Positions 1 through 12,753 of a DNA stretch of 64,000 nucleotides are shown here, in pieces. Within the stretch, counting starts at the first letter, position 1. The number at the start of each line of letters is the position of its first letter. Made by a program: the position numbers and the translations under genes. A model generated the notes under the pieces. It was not told where the DNA came from, did not search any database, and saw only the letters and a list, made by a program, of their open reading frames with translations. This stretch comes from Haliotis asinina (lineage: Eukaryota; Mollusca; Gastropoda; Lepetellida; Haliotidae): contig NC_090291.1 in NCBI RefSeq assembly GCF_037392515.1, positions 20,591,001 through 20,655,000 on the forward strand, given 5' to 3'.

Positions 1-130
1 TTTACGCCGCTTTTAGCAATATTCCAGCAATACGACGGGCGACTCTAGAAATGTGCTTCACACATCGTGTCAGTGTGGGGCATTGAACCCGGAGTGATGA
101 GCCAACGCTTTAACCATCAGGCTACCCCAC
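1..130 (-). mobile_element. tRNA-derived SINE (family A), partial
   Basis: Read on the minus strand this starts with a tRNA-like A box (gtagcctgatggttaaagcg) and a B box (gggttcaatgcccc). It ends in the 'ggaatattgctaaaagcggcgtaaa' type of tail seen again at 19.9 kb and 40.4 kb. The distal tail is cut off by the window edge. Confidence 0.65.
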
Positions 131-288
131 GTACGCACATAAACACGCACGCACGCACTCACACACAAAAACATCACACACCGACACGTGCAACTACAAA
201 TACATACATCAATAGTAATGTATATATCACGTGATATGTAAACCGTACACAAACACAGACATGGGTCTGACTTACTCACTTTTTCACC

Positions 289-480
289 ATGGTCGCCTCA
301 TTCAAAATTCTGTTGGCAACTTTGTTGTGCAGCGGCGCCTTGTCAGTCGGTTCATTGAATATCTCTCTTAACACGGTGCGGAACTCGTGGTACTCGAAGT
401 CTGTGAATAAGCCCCATGGAATATCACAGCAATCATGTTCACGTTACCGACAAAGGCATAAAGAAGACGCTTCTAAACAG
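289..480 (+). CDS. Possible first coding exon of a secreted protein
   Basis: The ATG is in strong translation context (caccATGG). It opens a 64-codon exon that ends exactly at a consensus donor, AACAG|GTAAAC, in phase 0. The first ~22 residues form a typical signal peptide: MVASFK followed by a hydrophobic core ILLATLLCSGALSVGS. The rest is basic and polar, rich in Ser, Lys, Arg and His, with one cysteine and a KEDASKQ end. I cannot identify the family. No second exon in matching phase is convincing: the best acceptor downstream (at 6078) hits a stop after about 31 codons in the required frame. It may be a real first exon, an orphan exon or chance. If the intron is retained the ORF stops at about 525. 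Confidence 0.35.
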
Positions 481-600
481 GTAAACTTTATAGGTGTGAA
501 GTGCCCGACCCCTCTCTCGTACTGACTGGTAATGTCAATTGTATGGCATTCATTATCGTTACAAAACAGTGTAGTGCAGCAGGTACTGCCAGGTAGGTAC

Positions 601-1574
601 TGTTTTCATATGTAGGTGCACATTTTGTCTGAGACTGACGATGGATTAGGCTAGTGACATACTTCTCAACAGCCCTCTCAAGGGGATTATTGAAAGATAC
701 TTACTGTTACAGGGTCAAAATTGTCATATTTTACTTCTAGTTTTTACTAAAATTCGAAAAATATTCTACAATGTCTATTTGACCTTATTTTACTCTTTTC
801 GTTATAAGACATATATTATTGTAATCATTAAGCCGTCACGGTCAGGCGCACCCTCGGGAGTCGGGGCAGTATGTACATTGTGAGGCTCAGCCTCCTTGTC
901 ACCATTGCAACTGTAAACTTAAGTTGTTTTCATATGTAGGTGCACATTTTGTCTGAGACTGACGATGGATTAGGCTAGTGACATACTTCTCAACAGCCCT
1001 CTCAAGGGGATTATTGAAAGATACTTACTGTTACAGGGTCAAAATTGTCATATTTTACTTCTAGTTTTTACTAAAATTCGAAAAATATTCTACAATGTCT
1101 ATTTGACCTTATTTTACTCTTTTCGTTATAAGACATATATTATTGTAATCATTAAGCCGTCACGGTCAGGCGCACCCTCGGGAGTCGGGGCAGTATGTAC
1201 ATTGTGAGGCTCAGCCTCCTTGTCACCATTGCAACTGTAAACTTAAGTTGTTTTCATATGTAGGTGCACATTTTGTCTGAGACTGACGATGGATTAGGCT
1301 AGTGACATACTTCTCAACAGCCCTCTCAAGGGGATTATTGAAAGATACTTACTGTTACAGGGTCAAAATTGTCATATTTTACTTCTAGTTTTTACTAAAA
1401 TTCGAAAAATATTCTACAATGTCTATTTGACCTTATTTTACTCTTTTCGTTATAAGACATATATTATTGTAATCATTAAGCCGTCACGGTCAGGCGCACC
1501 CTCGGGAGTCGGGGCAGTATGTACATTGTGAGGCTCAGCCTCCTTGTCACCATTGCAACTGTAAACTTAAGTTG
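601..1574. repeat. Tandem triplication of a 324-bp unit
   Basis: Three head-to-tail copies begin at 601, 925 and 1249 (period 324 bp) with the same 'tgttttcatatgtagg' start. By eye they are identical over their full length. The unit has no long ORF and is mostly AT-rich, with a small GC-rich part (caccctcgggagtcgggg) and a hairpin (gaggctcagcctcc). Confidence 0.9.
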
Positions 1575-2138
1575 AACCGCTTCGTTAGTATTGCCATGTT
1601 TGCTATTTATTGTTTCATTTAAAAATCAAAACTGTTGATGTTTCAAATAAATTATCACGTTGAAGTATTTACATAACATTGATCTCCATTTATTGTATTT
1701 ACTCTAAAAGTCTACAATGATAAAATTTATAATAGTTTTCATTATTCAAGCAAGTATTCGAGTTACCTTTATTCTTAAACTAAAAGATAATGACTGATCC
1801 TTAATGTTCATCAACGAATCATAATGAGTCATTTACAGGTATTGTGTCATAACGCCTATGATGTTGATTACTTGTCTTACTTCGATATTCAGTGACTGCA
1901 ACTGATTGGTCTGATTTATTGATTGTTCTGTTTACTGATTGACTGATTGGTTTATTGTTTGTCTAAAGAATAAACAATTCCTGCTTTGCCTGAGACCCCC
2001 CTCTGTTTGTTTTTGAAGAGGTGGAGATGCCCGAGTTAATTCCCCGCAATAGTTCTAAGCATAAACAGGCCCCAACTAAAGCCTGTTTCATTATTAACAA
2101 GAATCTACTACTTTGTATGGATTGTGCGAGTTGATTTC

Positions 2139-2279
2139 AACACCGCTTTCAGCAATCCGGCAAAGTCACGTCGAGGACACCAAGAATGGGCCTTATACAT
2201 TGTACCCGTGTGGGGAATCGAACTTGGGAATTTGGCGTGACGAGCGAAAGGTTTAACCCCCAGGCTACTCTGCCGTCCC
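2139..2279 (-). mobile_element. tRNA-derived SINE (family A), diverged copy
   Basis: On the minus strand, an A-box-like gtagcctgggggttaaacc and a B-box-like gttcgattcccca are followed by 'caatgtataaggcccattcttggtgtcc' and a degraded 'gccggattgctgaaagcggtg' end. It is the same family as 19888-20048. Confidence 0.6.
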
Positions 2280-2549
2280 TGAGTACTTGTAACATGTAGC
2301 TTGTGTGATAACGTATTTTTCAGTTAAAATTAAATTTCATCCAAATTCACGACAGCTTTCTTCAAAGTAAAATAAAGATGAATGGGTTTGGTTATTCGTG
2401 TGGCATTTAAGATTCAGAAACAAATACAGTTATGCAGCATGAATGAAGGGTTTTGTACTACGTGGAGCTTTCGTCGTATCAGTTTAAACGAGATAATTCC
2501 ACAGGTCGACATTGTCTTCTTTCCTTCCACACTTATTTCCTTCCTAGAC

Positions 2550-2753
2550 CGGTGAAGATCAGAGATAGAATCGGCCATCAGGAACCCATGCTTGTCGTAA
2601 CAGGCGACTAACGGGATGGGGTGGTCAGGTTGACACACGTGCTCGTATGTCTCTCGCGTAGATCGATGCTCATGTTATTGATCACTGAGTTGTCTGATCC
2701 AGACTCGATTATTTACAGACCGCCGGAATATCGTGGAATAATGCTGAGTGCAA
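2550..2753 (+). mobile_element. SINE (family B), diverged copy
   Basis: Shares the order of landmarks with the full copy at 60476-60744: 'aacccatgcttgtcgtaa', 'ggcgactaacgggat', 'gatcgatgctcatgtt', 'gatcactg', 'ccagactcgattatttaca' and 'ggaataatgctgagtgc'. The left end and the (ACTC)n tail are lost. Confidence 0.65.
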
Positions 2754-3721
2754 CAAGCCAGTCAACCCATATTTCACTCTAACTTCGTTTCGCGTTGATT
2801 TCAGTTGGTTTTTTTTACCCACTCCATAATTAGTTAATGTTAAAAATTGAAAGTAATCAACTCGTATTTATTTTTTTTAGAAATAATCATCATAACGAAT
2901 AACATTTGTAAAACTGCAGAAAGAAAATCGTGGATTACAGTTATACCCATTAACAGTGGGGAATAATGATGCCCTACCCTTCAGTATAAGCTGTACAGTC
3001 AAGTGATCAGTGAGGTGGCATTACGAGCAGACACCAACCTAATGTATCGGCGAGCTTCCTGTTCCATCTGGCTGCCAGTTGTTCTAGAGCGACCGAGTAG
3101 TTCATTTCGAGCCGAGCCCTGTCCTCCATGTACTCCGACAGATACTTCAAGGACCTTCGACGTAAACACGTGAAAGTTAGAGTCAAGAAACAAGTGTCGG
3201 CGGAGTCCTACCATGTGCATATAGCACTGAGCTTCCACGAACATTACACAGTGTTGCCATTCCGGAAATCAGTTGTGAGGTGTTGCGTGACGAGCGTCGA
3301 TACGTAAAGTGAACTATAAAATAATTCCTCAACACTAGTGGTACTGCGACGGTAATGAGGTAGACTAATGGTTAGTCTCTGAATATATATAATTTTGACA
3401 GTGGCAAACTAACCCGTATAAATGGGAAAGGAGATCAGACATTCAGAACCAGAGGAAATCTCGACTTGCTTCATTTACGTCATTGCAGGGAAAGCTTGGC
3501 AGTAGGGAAAATAATGTGGTTCAGGGACTGTTATGGTCTTTGCTCCAGGGTTGTACGGAGTGCTGAGCCCATGTATGTATACAGTAATTCTTTTCTTCAA
3601 GGAGGCGTCTAGATTGACGGACAGTACAACCAAATCTGTAATTCATCATTTTTTAGTGAATTATCCTTCAAACTGTTAATTTTGACCTTAGGGATTTGTG
3701 AAAGAACTACTATCACCAGTG

Positions 3722-3795
3722 CTACAACCACTACTACTACTGCTGCTGCTGTTGCTGCTTCTGCAGATGATGATGATGATGATGATGGCGATGAT
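3722..3795. repeat. Trinucleotide repeats (ACT)n-(TGC)n-(GAT)n
   Basis: Adjacent runs of act, tgc/tgt and gat triplets. The apparent Ser-, Ala- and His-rich ORFs on the minus strand here are by-products of these runs. Confidence 0.8.
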
Positions 3796-3913
3796 GGTGA
3801 TGCCCCTGCTGATGATGAATCCGAATAGCTATATTCTTCAGTAAAGAGCGACTTATGACTAGATTGGATGGACAGGCTCGCTGACTTGAATGGTGGATCG
3901 TATCCCAATGGCT

Positions 3914-4012
3914 TGGATCGATGCTCGTGATGTCAATCACTAGGTTATCTCCTAGAGACATGATTATTTAAAGACAGTCGTCATAAGACTGGGATTGCGC
4001 TGAGTGCAGTAA
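3914..4012 (+). mobile_element. SINE (family B), 3' fragment
   Basis: Matches the right half of family B in order: 'ggatcgatgctcgtgatgtc', 'aatcactaggttatct', 'gattatttaaagacagtcg' and 'gggattgcgctgagtgcag'. It is heavily diverged. Confidence 0.5.
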
Positions 4013-4064
4013 AAGTATTGACATGATTTCTGCTAAATGCACTGCATCAGTGTATCCCTACTAT

Positions 4065-4137
<73 letters not shown>
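4065..4137. repeat. (GTA)n microsatellite, about 24 units
   Basis: Uninterrupted gta/tag trinucleotide run. The poly-valine ORF read through it is not a gene. Confidence 0.95.
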
Positions 4138-7100
4138 CGGATATTCCGGGTGTGAATATATGCGTGTGGAAAGAGGCGACTAAATGGATTCCCATCTCTT
4201 TCATAGCCGCTCTATATAAGGCAATCCTTCAATCCAAAGCACATGACATATCATTATCCTGATGAAGGGATTACTTTACACACTAACTGCATGTTCGTCC
4301 CTCTGCAAATCACACATAACAGTACTTAAGTCTCTATTATGGGCTGCACGCCGATATACCGTTATTCCAGACAGCAAATCTCCTTATACTAGCCATGCAC
4401 GCCAGTATGACATGCCCCATGCACAAATTATCTTAAGGGGTGTCGATGTTTGTGTCCATCCTATTTGATACTTAAACGATTGTCTCTGATTTGCCTAGCC
4501 GAATATCCAAGATTTACTACATTTTGTACCGTTACATTACCACTCCTTCCAAACAACGAGGCATCAGCAATAAGCTCCAAGCCTATTTATTAAACTAACT
4601 CGAGTAATTAAACGGGTCTTCTCGGGCAGCCTTTTCAAGATCATATCATACGAGCCAGATGGAATCAGATATAGGGCTATTCAAGTTTTATGCCAGCTTT
4701 GATTAATATCGGAATAAAGGTATAAAATGAAGATTCAAATTACGTATTTTCATACCTATTTCCGGAACTAAAACGCTTAAAAGCATCCTGATGCAGATAT
4801 CTAGTTTTCTCCGGCGCCGCCGCCATCACACCATCGACTACCTAGACAGCGGCAGCTCGGTGCCGCGCTACTTCGACACGGGTGATTGTCGCGCCGGTTT
4901 CTAGGTGTACCTCCTTCAGTGGTACGTGACGTGTATGCGTACAGTGTTCTATGTCGTCACAATACCGATGACGTGTTCCGCAGTAAAAACATTCAGCCAT
5001 GTATGTAATCAGTTTCTTTAGTGAAAACATGTAAAGTCGGTTGCACCAACTGTCTTCCATGTCCACAGTGAGGACATGCACTGTCACTGACCAATCCTAT
5101 CGGTTACACATGCCAATCCTCACACATTCGATTGTACAAATAAATGACTGTAACAGATGAGAGAAGGCGTGAATATGAAGATACACATCACCATCGTGCT
5201 TTTTTTAAAAGCATACACACCACCATGCACCCATACAAAATATGTGTGGAGTTAAACAAGCAAATGATATGTTTTTAACATTAACAAAAATACAAACTAA
5301 AAACAAGACAAAAACAAAAGACCACACATAGATACACAAAAATATTTTAATAAAACAACAACACACACACAAAAAAAATAAACCCGATGCTTCCATATGA
5401 AAATTGATTTGCTTACTACAGGTACTCATGTAGAAAGCTGGATTATTTTGTTTGGGTTTACCCAGTAATGAGACGTTATTTCACGCTTACATTAAACTCA
5501 GTCATTTTCAAAGAGAAACAAAAGTAATTGTTTCCAGGTATGTACATGGGCGTTACGTTATTCTGTATTTTATGACAATACTTTATCACCTACAGGAGGG
5601 AATTTGAAAGTGCACTATAGAATACGATAAGATACATGACTCATATAGCAACATAAGTCAAACATGACACATACATGTACATTGAACATGTCCGCATCAA
5701 ACAATGTCTTCATAGATCAACTTGCCAGCAATAAATCACATCTATCGCGTAAAGATTTGTGTCACAAAAACCTTCATCGTGCCTTCCGTCATATGAAATC
5801 CAAAAATGTGAAATTATCGCCGTTCGTTTCGTGGTCACTATAGATAGCGTAAGTAGCACGCGCACACACACGCACACACACGTGCATATAACATTCCTAC
5901 TCAAACGGTAATTATGTAATTAATGATAAATTGAGTTCATTGTACATTTTACAGCTATGATCGGGATGAGACGATGGCCGATGGTAATAATTTTACAAGG
6001 CATACCTTAATAACATGTAATGAATAATTACCTGGTGCATTTCAAGTTGTTGGTCTGGTACGACATTTTGTTTTCAGATCTACACCGATGTTACAAGCAT
6101 GTTCGTCCCACTCATACAGTTTAGCAACGACACTTGTTTGCGCATGGAACAAATACAGCTGTTTGTCCACTGATGGTAAACCAAGTCGCCGTTTCCAAAT
6201 ATTGTTGAAAGTGCACTTTCGGTCGAAAACTGATATACATACTGCCAAATCGGAGTCTCGCCAACGAACTTCCGAAATGTCCAGATTCCCCGATGCTGTA
6301 ATACCGGTACAAAGGTGCCCATGTCGTACCAGTTGGTACAGCTGTAGCAGAAGTAGTCGTGCAGGCGTTGGATGTGCACACAAATGCACACTAGGTAATA
6401 CATACCGTATGTGCATGAGTCAGCACGCATCCATTCTTCAGAAACAAATCGAAATCATATTACACGCTGCCATATTTTATGTTTACGGAAGCGCTTTTTA
6501 CTTATACTTTTAAAATTCACCATCATCAACACCATAAAGTGAGAAGCGTTTCTGTATTGTCTATGTAGTCTCCTAGATGTCGCACCTTTCTGGAATTCAT
6601 TGTAATGAAAGGTATCGTCCACACTTTCCGAGCACGCGTTCCTTCGAGGACAAACGCACATATGAGGCGAGATCTGTTATAATTGGATAATCCCTAGTTA
6701 CTAATACCTCAGAACTTTTCATGGCAGCCGCACGTTACTATGGCCCACTGATTAATAGGTATAAGCCTGGCAATCGAGACCAAAGCTTAAATATGACAAG
6801 TAAACAAAACGGTAATCGGGAGATTATTTCGGCTTAATTACTTACAAAAATAGTTGTTATAGCAATGAACGGTCTCATCATGACCTCTCTAATATCACAT
6901 TCTTGTTAATGTCCAAGTTCATTGGAATATGCATAAAAAGTACATGTTGGAAAGTGTTTCTGTCATCCTGAGTTACTCACATGAATTAATGAAACAAAAT
7001 ATGTTTAATAATCTACTATTAGTTTTTATTTTTCATACATGTATTGAATTACATCTTCCACAAATGCGCAACACGCCTAGAAGTATCCTGTAAACGATTC

Positions 7101-7798
7101 CAGATTTATGTAAAATTTCTATATTCATAATAATTTTCGTCAAATGAATTTCTTTCATTTACCTATTCAAATTGTGTTCTGAAAGTTTTTATAAAAGACA
7201 TTCCGTTTGTTTTTGTTCATATTTGTGCATCTCTTATTTTTGCCTTAATTCCACTTAAAATGTGACGTCCGTATGTTTATAAAACAGTTTACTACTATCT
7301 CGTGCCATCTCCATGTTTGATAGTAGTAAATGAATGAATGAAACTACGCTGACGACCTCAAAGAACTTCCCATATTACCGCAGCAACCACGGTCAGAGGT
7401 CATATACGAATAACAACAAATGGCACGCGTCACTACCGGAAATTCACCGTGCCTGTCATATAAAGTAGGGCGTAGGTTAGTTTCCAAAAACATTACATAA
7501 ACTATCTTTTTACATCTCCTTATTAACAGGTCATACGCAATATGTTCACTCATAGCTAATCATATAAAGAAAACTTATGTCGAATGGGTATTCAGGATTA
7601 GTGTGATCGGTGTGCTTCCTTAGCAACGCGCAGTAATATTACGCAGGGATTTGTCCCTTGACAACTACACTTAGACACACACCACACAACGGATCCTTCA
7701 CTTGACAACTTGGTGATCAAGGGAGAAGTTGCATATAAGGGCGAGGAGCTAGAAATTTGGCAGATATTCTCCTGTAAAGTCCCTTAGCATCAGTCGAA

Positions 7799-9774
7799 AT
7801 GTTCAAGAACACATTTCAAAGTGGATTCTTATCCATACTTTATAGTATTGGAAGCAAGCCTCTACAGATATGGGACAAAAAGGTGAGTAAACTGTTAAAT
7901 TTGTGAAACAGTTTTCCATGGATACAGATGGATAGCAACCGGGAAGATAGTCGTTTTCTCGGTTTGTGTGAACACTTGTGACATGACAGCTGTTAATGCA
8001 ACACATATATGGTATCTTCAGACGTTATGTGGGTTTTTATTTTACTTTTCTACATCCCATGTTAAGATATTAGCGCTGATTCGCGACTCGCTCAGTTATG
8101 TACTATGCTGTCGAGAAAAGCCTGTCAGGTCTCTTCTATTTCGGTTATTTTATGATACATGTCGGGTTGCACAGCCATTCTTAATGTGTTACAACCCAGG
8201 CGTTTTACAATTTAGTATGTCTAACCTTAATTATGTTAACACGAAGGCTTTCTTTTCTGGCATCAATATTTTGGTTATTTCATGCTTCGTTTTCATGCTA
8301 TCGTTTCCCCCTAACACAGTCATTCTGTGCCGTTATTTATCAATATTTAATAGTGTAAGTGATTAGTGTTAGCAAAGGAATTAATATGTAGTGATTTTAT
8401 TGGAGTACGAGGACGGTTGCTATGATCTTTTAAAATTGTTTCATTTCAACACACATCAAGTTGTCCGCCATTTTGGATTGCTCACTGACCTATTTCATAT
8501 GTATGCCACACGTGTCTTTGTGTTTCAGGTCCGAAATGGGCATATCAAGCGAATCACAGACAACGACATCCAGTCACTAGTCTTAGAAATTGTTGGGACA
8601 AATGTTAGGTGAGTAGTTTTTTCGAAAAGCGGAAATAATAAATCCTTTGTACCGGTACCACATGGAAGGGGCAGATAACTCTTACGTGCCTGCGTTCTAG
8701 CCCATGAAAGAAACGTAATAAAATATCTGGTGGTGACTGCAAAAATTGTTTCATTAAACAAAAATATACTTTCACAATTTTTATGAAAATATTCAGAAGA
8801 TAGGTAGTCCAAACGTATGCTTAAGATCCCAAACCACAAATTAAATCAATCTGAGCATAACAAATGGTGGGGATATTTTATATTACATAAAGGACATTCT
8901 GTTTTCCTTTTTCAGTACAACATACATTACGTGTCCAGCAGATCCAAAGAAGACCCTTGGGATCAAGCTTCCTTTCTTAGTGATGATCATCAAGAACTTG
9001 AAGAAATATTTTACATTTGAAGTTCAGGTAATCAATCATATGTTTGTTTTTAGTATGTTCTGCCCCCACCCCCCTTGTAATTATAGGAAGCAGTTATACA
9101 ATTAAACAAAAATCACACATTCACATTCACAAATGTAATTGGAATTGTGATGTAAAGTGTATTTCAGTCAAATAAGTCTTCCCTGTTTGTCCTATTCAGG
9201 TATTAGATGACAAGAATGTAAGGAGGCGCTTCAGGGCTAGCAATTACCAAAGCACCACAAGGGTGAAACCCTTTATCTGCACGATGCCCATGAGACTGGA
9301 TGATGGCTGGAACCAGATCCAGTTCAACTTGTCAGATTTCACCAGGAGAGCCTATGGAACAAACTATATCGAAACTCTTAGAGTACAAGTAAGTATTTGA
9401 ATTCAGTATGTATCAGCCATTCCAGCAATTTGAATATGTGATCAGAAATTCAGTACTTGTATCTGGGTGAGAGCCCATTAATTGTAAATGTTTAACATTA
9501 TGATTAGGATATGGACCTTGCCAATATCATGCTTATTTGTGAACAGTGAGAAAATAACAGAATCATGAGTCAGAATTAATTATTGTATTGTTTGAGAATA
9601 GATGTTACCAATGTGTTGAGGTTCGGTTTTACATGGTGTCACTTGTGTTTTCAGATCCATGCCAACTGCCGTATTCGTCGAGTGTACTTCTCTGACAGAC
9701 TGTATTCTGAGGATGAATTACCAGCAGAATTCAAACTTTACCTCCCCGTTCAAAATAACAAAGGCCCGAAATAA
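7799..9774 (+). CDS. CFAP20: CFAP20, cilia- and flagella-associated protein 20
   Basis: Five exons join in phase to 194 aa: 7799-7882, 8529-8608, 8916-9027, 9200-9388 and 9655-9774. All introns are GT-AG. The product starts [20 protein letters not shown] and contains [52 protein letters not shown] and [21 protein letters not shown]. It ends [15 protein letters not shown]. The family is among the most conserved in ciliated eukaryotes (human protein about 193 aa), so the length is complete. CFAP20 is known as an axonemal doublet-microtubule inner-junction protein needed for ciliary motility; it has also been linked to basal bodies. The start codon is the only sensible one and follows an AT-rich leader. 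An RFX-like half-site (AGCAAC at 7622-7627, within GTGTGCTTCCTTAGCAAC) lies about 175 bp upstream, which would suit a ciliary gene but is weak evidence. Confidence 0.97.
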
Positions 9775-10490
9775 CAAACCTGACCTTGGAAGTAACTCAT
9801 CATTGTAAATATCTATATGTTACTACTCAAACTGATCAAAATGGAACTACAATGTACAAAGGATTCTTGGAGCCAATGCAGATGCCATTGTGCTTGGCTA
9901 ATATACATTTTAAGTTACACATATCTCGGGGAATATTTGTTGAGAGTAAATGTGTCACAGAGGAGTGCATTGTTGAACACAAAACAACTGTAATGAAACA
10001 AAACAGGATAACATTTTTTTCAAAAGGACACTGTCCTATTTAGGCAGTGACAATTGGCATGTTAAATTATTTTGTTGCGCACAACCACAACTCTGAAGAT
10101 TTTGTGAACGCTGAACCTCAGTTCATACTTGGCATGGTGCAGCAAGCAAGATACAGATCCATATTTGTGACAACAGTAGTAATAGAAGCATATTTTTTCA
10201 GTTCAAGTTTGGGGACAGTTAAAACATTTTTGTTTCATCTGTATAAATTTTTCATGGATTTTATATTGTTTACAGTGAAACACAGATTGAGTTGTTGGGA
10301 TATGTTGCAATATGCCAACACAGTAGTCCCTGTTATCAATTTGCTTGAAGTTTCCCAGCTGCTCATTCTGCTTGCTCGTTAAGGATTGATTGTGTACAGA
10401 CTGCCCTCTCCAGTAGGCATGATGTATCTGCATTTGGAGGAAATGTCAATGTTGAATTGTAAATACCACTTCCATAGTAATAAAATGTTC
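9775..10490 (+). other. CFAP20: CFAP20 3' UTR with polyadenylation signal
   Basis: AT-rich sequence follows the CFAP20 stop. The first clear AATAAA hexamer is at 10479-10484. The ORFs here have no protein-like character. The extent of the UTR is inferred from the hexamer only. Confidence 0.5.
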
Positions 10491-11031
10491 TATTGCCATA
10501 TTTATCAATTCTTATGTCTTTCTGTATATTTCAAAGGACTGTATTATAATATGTTACTATAAAGCCATACACTAATCTGAGTGCTTGGATACACAACATT
10601 ATGCTTAGTCATTTCATACTGTTGTTGGGATATGGAGTAATGTTTTAGAAATATTTACTTTGCTGTTTTAATTGCAAGAAAAGGTGTTGAAAATGGAAAA
10701 AAATGTTCCATGTTTTTGGTGCAGCAGTAGTTGATGTACTATTTTATAATTATGATTAACCTCTTTATTTGATTGGAAAATGTACAGATAAGGGTAGAAT
10801 TAAAGCATGTTGTTCCCTGAAGTTGAAGTAGAGGCATATATATATGTATATGTATGTTATTGTTTTAAGACATGTTTGAGGTGGAATGTCAGATGATGTC
10901 TACTTCCTTTTGGCTTTCAGACCATGGTTTTACTTTCATAACGATAAGTTATAGGTTCTCAAAACTAAAAATTGAATCATGTTCTCTGCAGAGAAAGAAA
11001 TTCTGCTTTCCTGCCGTAATGATGACCCAAC

Positions 11032-11191
11032 CCAGGGCCCCGTTTCACAAAGCTCTCCTAAGCCTAAGATCTCGTAACTTTAATTTTCTCGTAGCATCCG
11101 TAGCTCCTATGTTACAGTATAGGAGGTGCAATGGCTACGAGAAAACTTACGAGATCTTAGGCTACGAGAGTTTTGTGAAACGGGGCCCTGG
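11032..11191. mobile_element. Palindromic MITE with GGGCCC termini
   Basis: The left end ccagggccccgtttcacaaa is mirrored by tttgtgaaacggggccctgg at the right end. The inner parts also pair (ctaagatctcgtaa with ttacgagatcttag, and ttttctcgtagc with gctacgagaaaa). Nearly the whole 160 bp can fold on itself. No ORF. It has the layout of a non-autonomous DNA element. Related, more diverged elements lie at 31804-31913 and 38528-38642. Confidence 0.75.
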
Positions 11192-12359
11192 TTGCCTTAT
11201 CCTCAGATAAAAGTGTTTTGTTCAGCAACAAGAAGAACTGCATTCATCAGATGTATCAGTTACGACCACAGAGAAATCTGCACTCCACATCTGTTATCTC
11301 TGTAAATCTAGTAAAATCAGTAGAACGTAGACCAGGAACCCAATGGTCAATAACCCTGCTGTTTAAAGGATCCACCATAATTCAAGTCAGGCATTGTAAC
11401 CATTACAGTAAAGAGAAAAAATCAAACAAAGGTTTTTTGATCCCCCTCCACACACCCCCACCCCTCCCCAAATTGTATGAATATATATATATTAGTCTTC
11501 TAATATGATGGGAACATCACCATTATCCGGTGTTCTAGGTCACTATTCTATAATGATATTTGCTGTCCACCAAGCAATAAACTGTGGTATGCATTGGTTA
11601 TGTTACTGTTAGTTTGGGATGTATTCTCTTCAAGGAGCTGAGCATGAAAATTGAGTGTTCTCTATTCCAATGACCATGCCAGATAATTGCTGTTAAGTCA
11701 GTGTCACGAATGGGGATGTCTCATTGATTAACCCAGAATCACTGTAATTATTTCCTTCCTCGAGAGCTTTGAGTCAGCAGTGGATTCGTGACAGATACAT
11801 GTTAATCACTTTCATGTGTCACTTTTTATCAAAATTTCATGGAAACCACAGTTAATTCACTTGAACCTGTATGGTAAAACAGTTCAACAATGGCATGTTG
11901 CCAACATGTATTCTGGTACCTGACCTTTAACTCACCTGTTCCACCAACGGTAGTCTGTTCTGAAGCAAATATATCCAAGAAAGCCAACGCAAGTCCAGAA
12001 AATGTGGCAAGTCTAGATTTCCACAGCTTCAGAAAATGAAAAAATCACTGGGTTCCATTTCATTATACTTTTTATACTATGGGATGTGTTTTCTGTAAAA
12101 TATGTGCATTTCATAGACTAGTTGTTAGTCTAGGCTAAGACTACCCTGAAGGAAAGCAACACCCCTTTATAATTGTTTATTTGGTAATAGTTTAACGTAA
12201 TAAGTCTCAGTAATGTTACAGCTATTGTGGCTGGATGTAAACAGTCCAGTCTGGACCAGACAAACCAGTGATTAGCAACACCATTAGTCTGTCTCACGTT
12301 TTAATTAAAATGGGTTTGTTTGTTACTGTCAAAATTATATACATTCAGAGACAAAGCTG

Positions 12360-12470
12360 TCTGCAGCAAGAGCACCCATCTACGCAGGTGGTATACAATG
12401 ACCTGTCAGTCCAAGTTAAGAGCCTGACCACCCGATCCGATAGTCCCTGTTAATTGCTGAAGACCAATTT
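12360..12470 (-). mobile_element. SINE (family B), diverged fragment
   Basis: On the minus strand: 'ggtcttcagcaattaacagg', 'gactatcggatcgggtggtc', 'aggctctt' and 'gacaggtcattg', in the order seen in the left half of family B. Heavily decayed. Confidence 0.4.
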
Positions 12471-12753
12471 TAACCCAGTAAAAACATATATCGACAGATA
12501 TTTGCATGTAGCTCGTTATTTTTCCTCATTCCATGTTGCCTTGAGTGGCTTTTTCTAGGCCCTTTTGAAGCACGCGGATTTCACTGACAGTACCTCCAAT
12601 CACTGTGTTATATGTTGGAACCAGACACTATATATTAGAGAATATAAAACGAGCTACGGGAAACAGGAAAGAATCGTTTGGATTAAAACAATTTACACGT
12701 TCACATAATACGTAAGTTCGTGTTAGTTGCGAGTAGCTTGTATTACCATCTAT

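Larger units (their letters stand above)
1575..7798. other. Intergenic region without a convincing gene
   Basis: AT-rich sequence holding SINE fragments (2139-2279, 2550-2753, 3914-4012), trinucleotide repeats (3722-3795, 4065-4137), A-rich and (AC)n tracts near 5.2-5.35 and 5.86 kb, and an unexplained region open on both strands near 6.08-6.5 kb. The last ~200 bp should contain the CFAP20 promoter. Confidence 0.5.

Noticed and set aside
1-130. Possible functional tRNA gene
   Set aside because: A and B boxes are present, but there is no cloverleaf acceptor stem and the sequence continues into a SINE tail shared with other copies.
801-1210. Direct repeats considered as a CRISPR-like array
   Set aside because: The repeats are contiguous 324-bp copies without spacers, in a eukaryotic genome.
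4023-4262. Poly-valine membrane-like ORF
   Set aside because: Encoded by a (GTA)n microsatellite.
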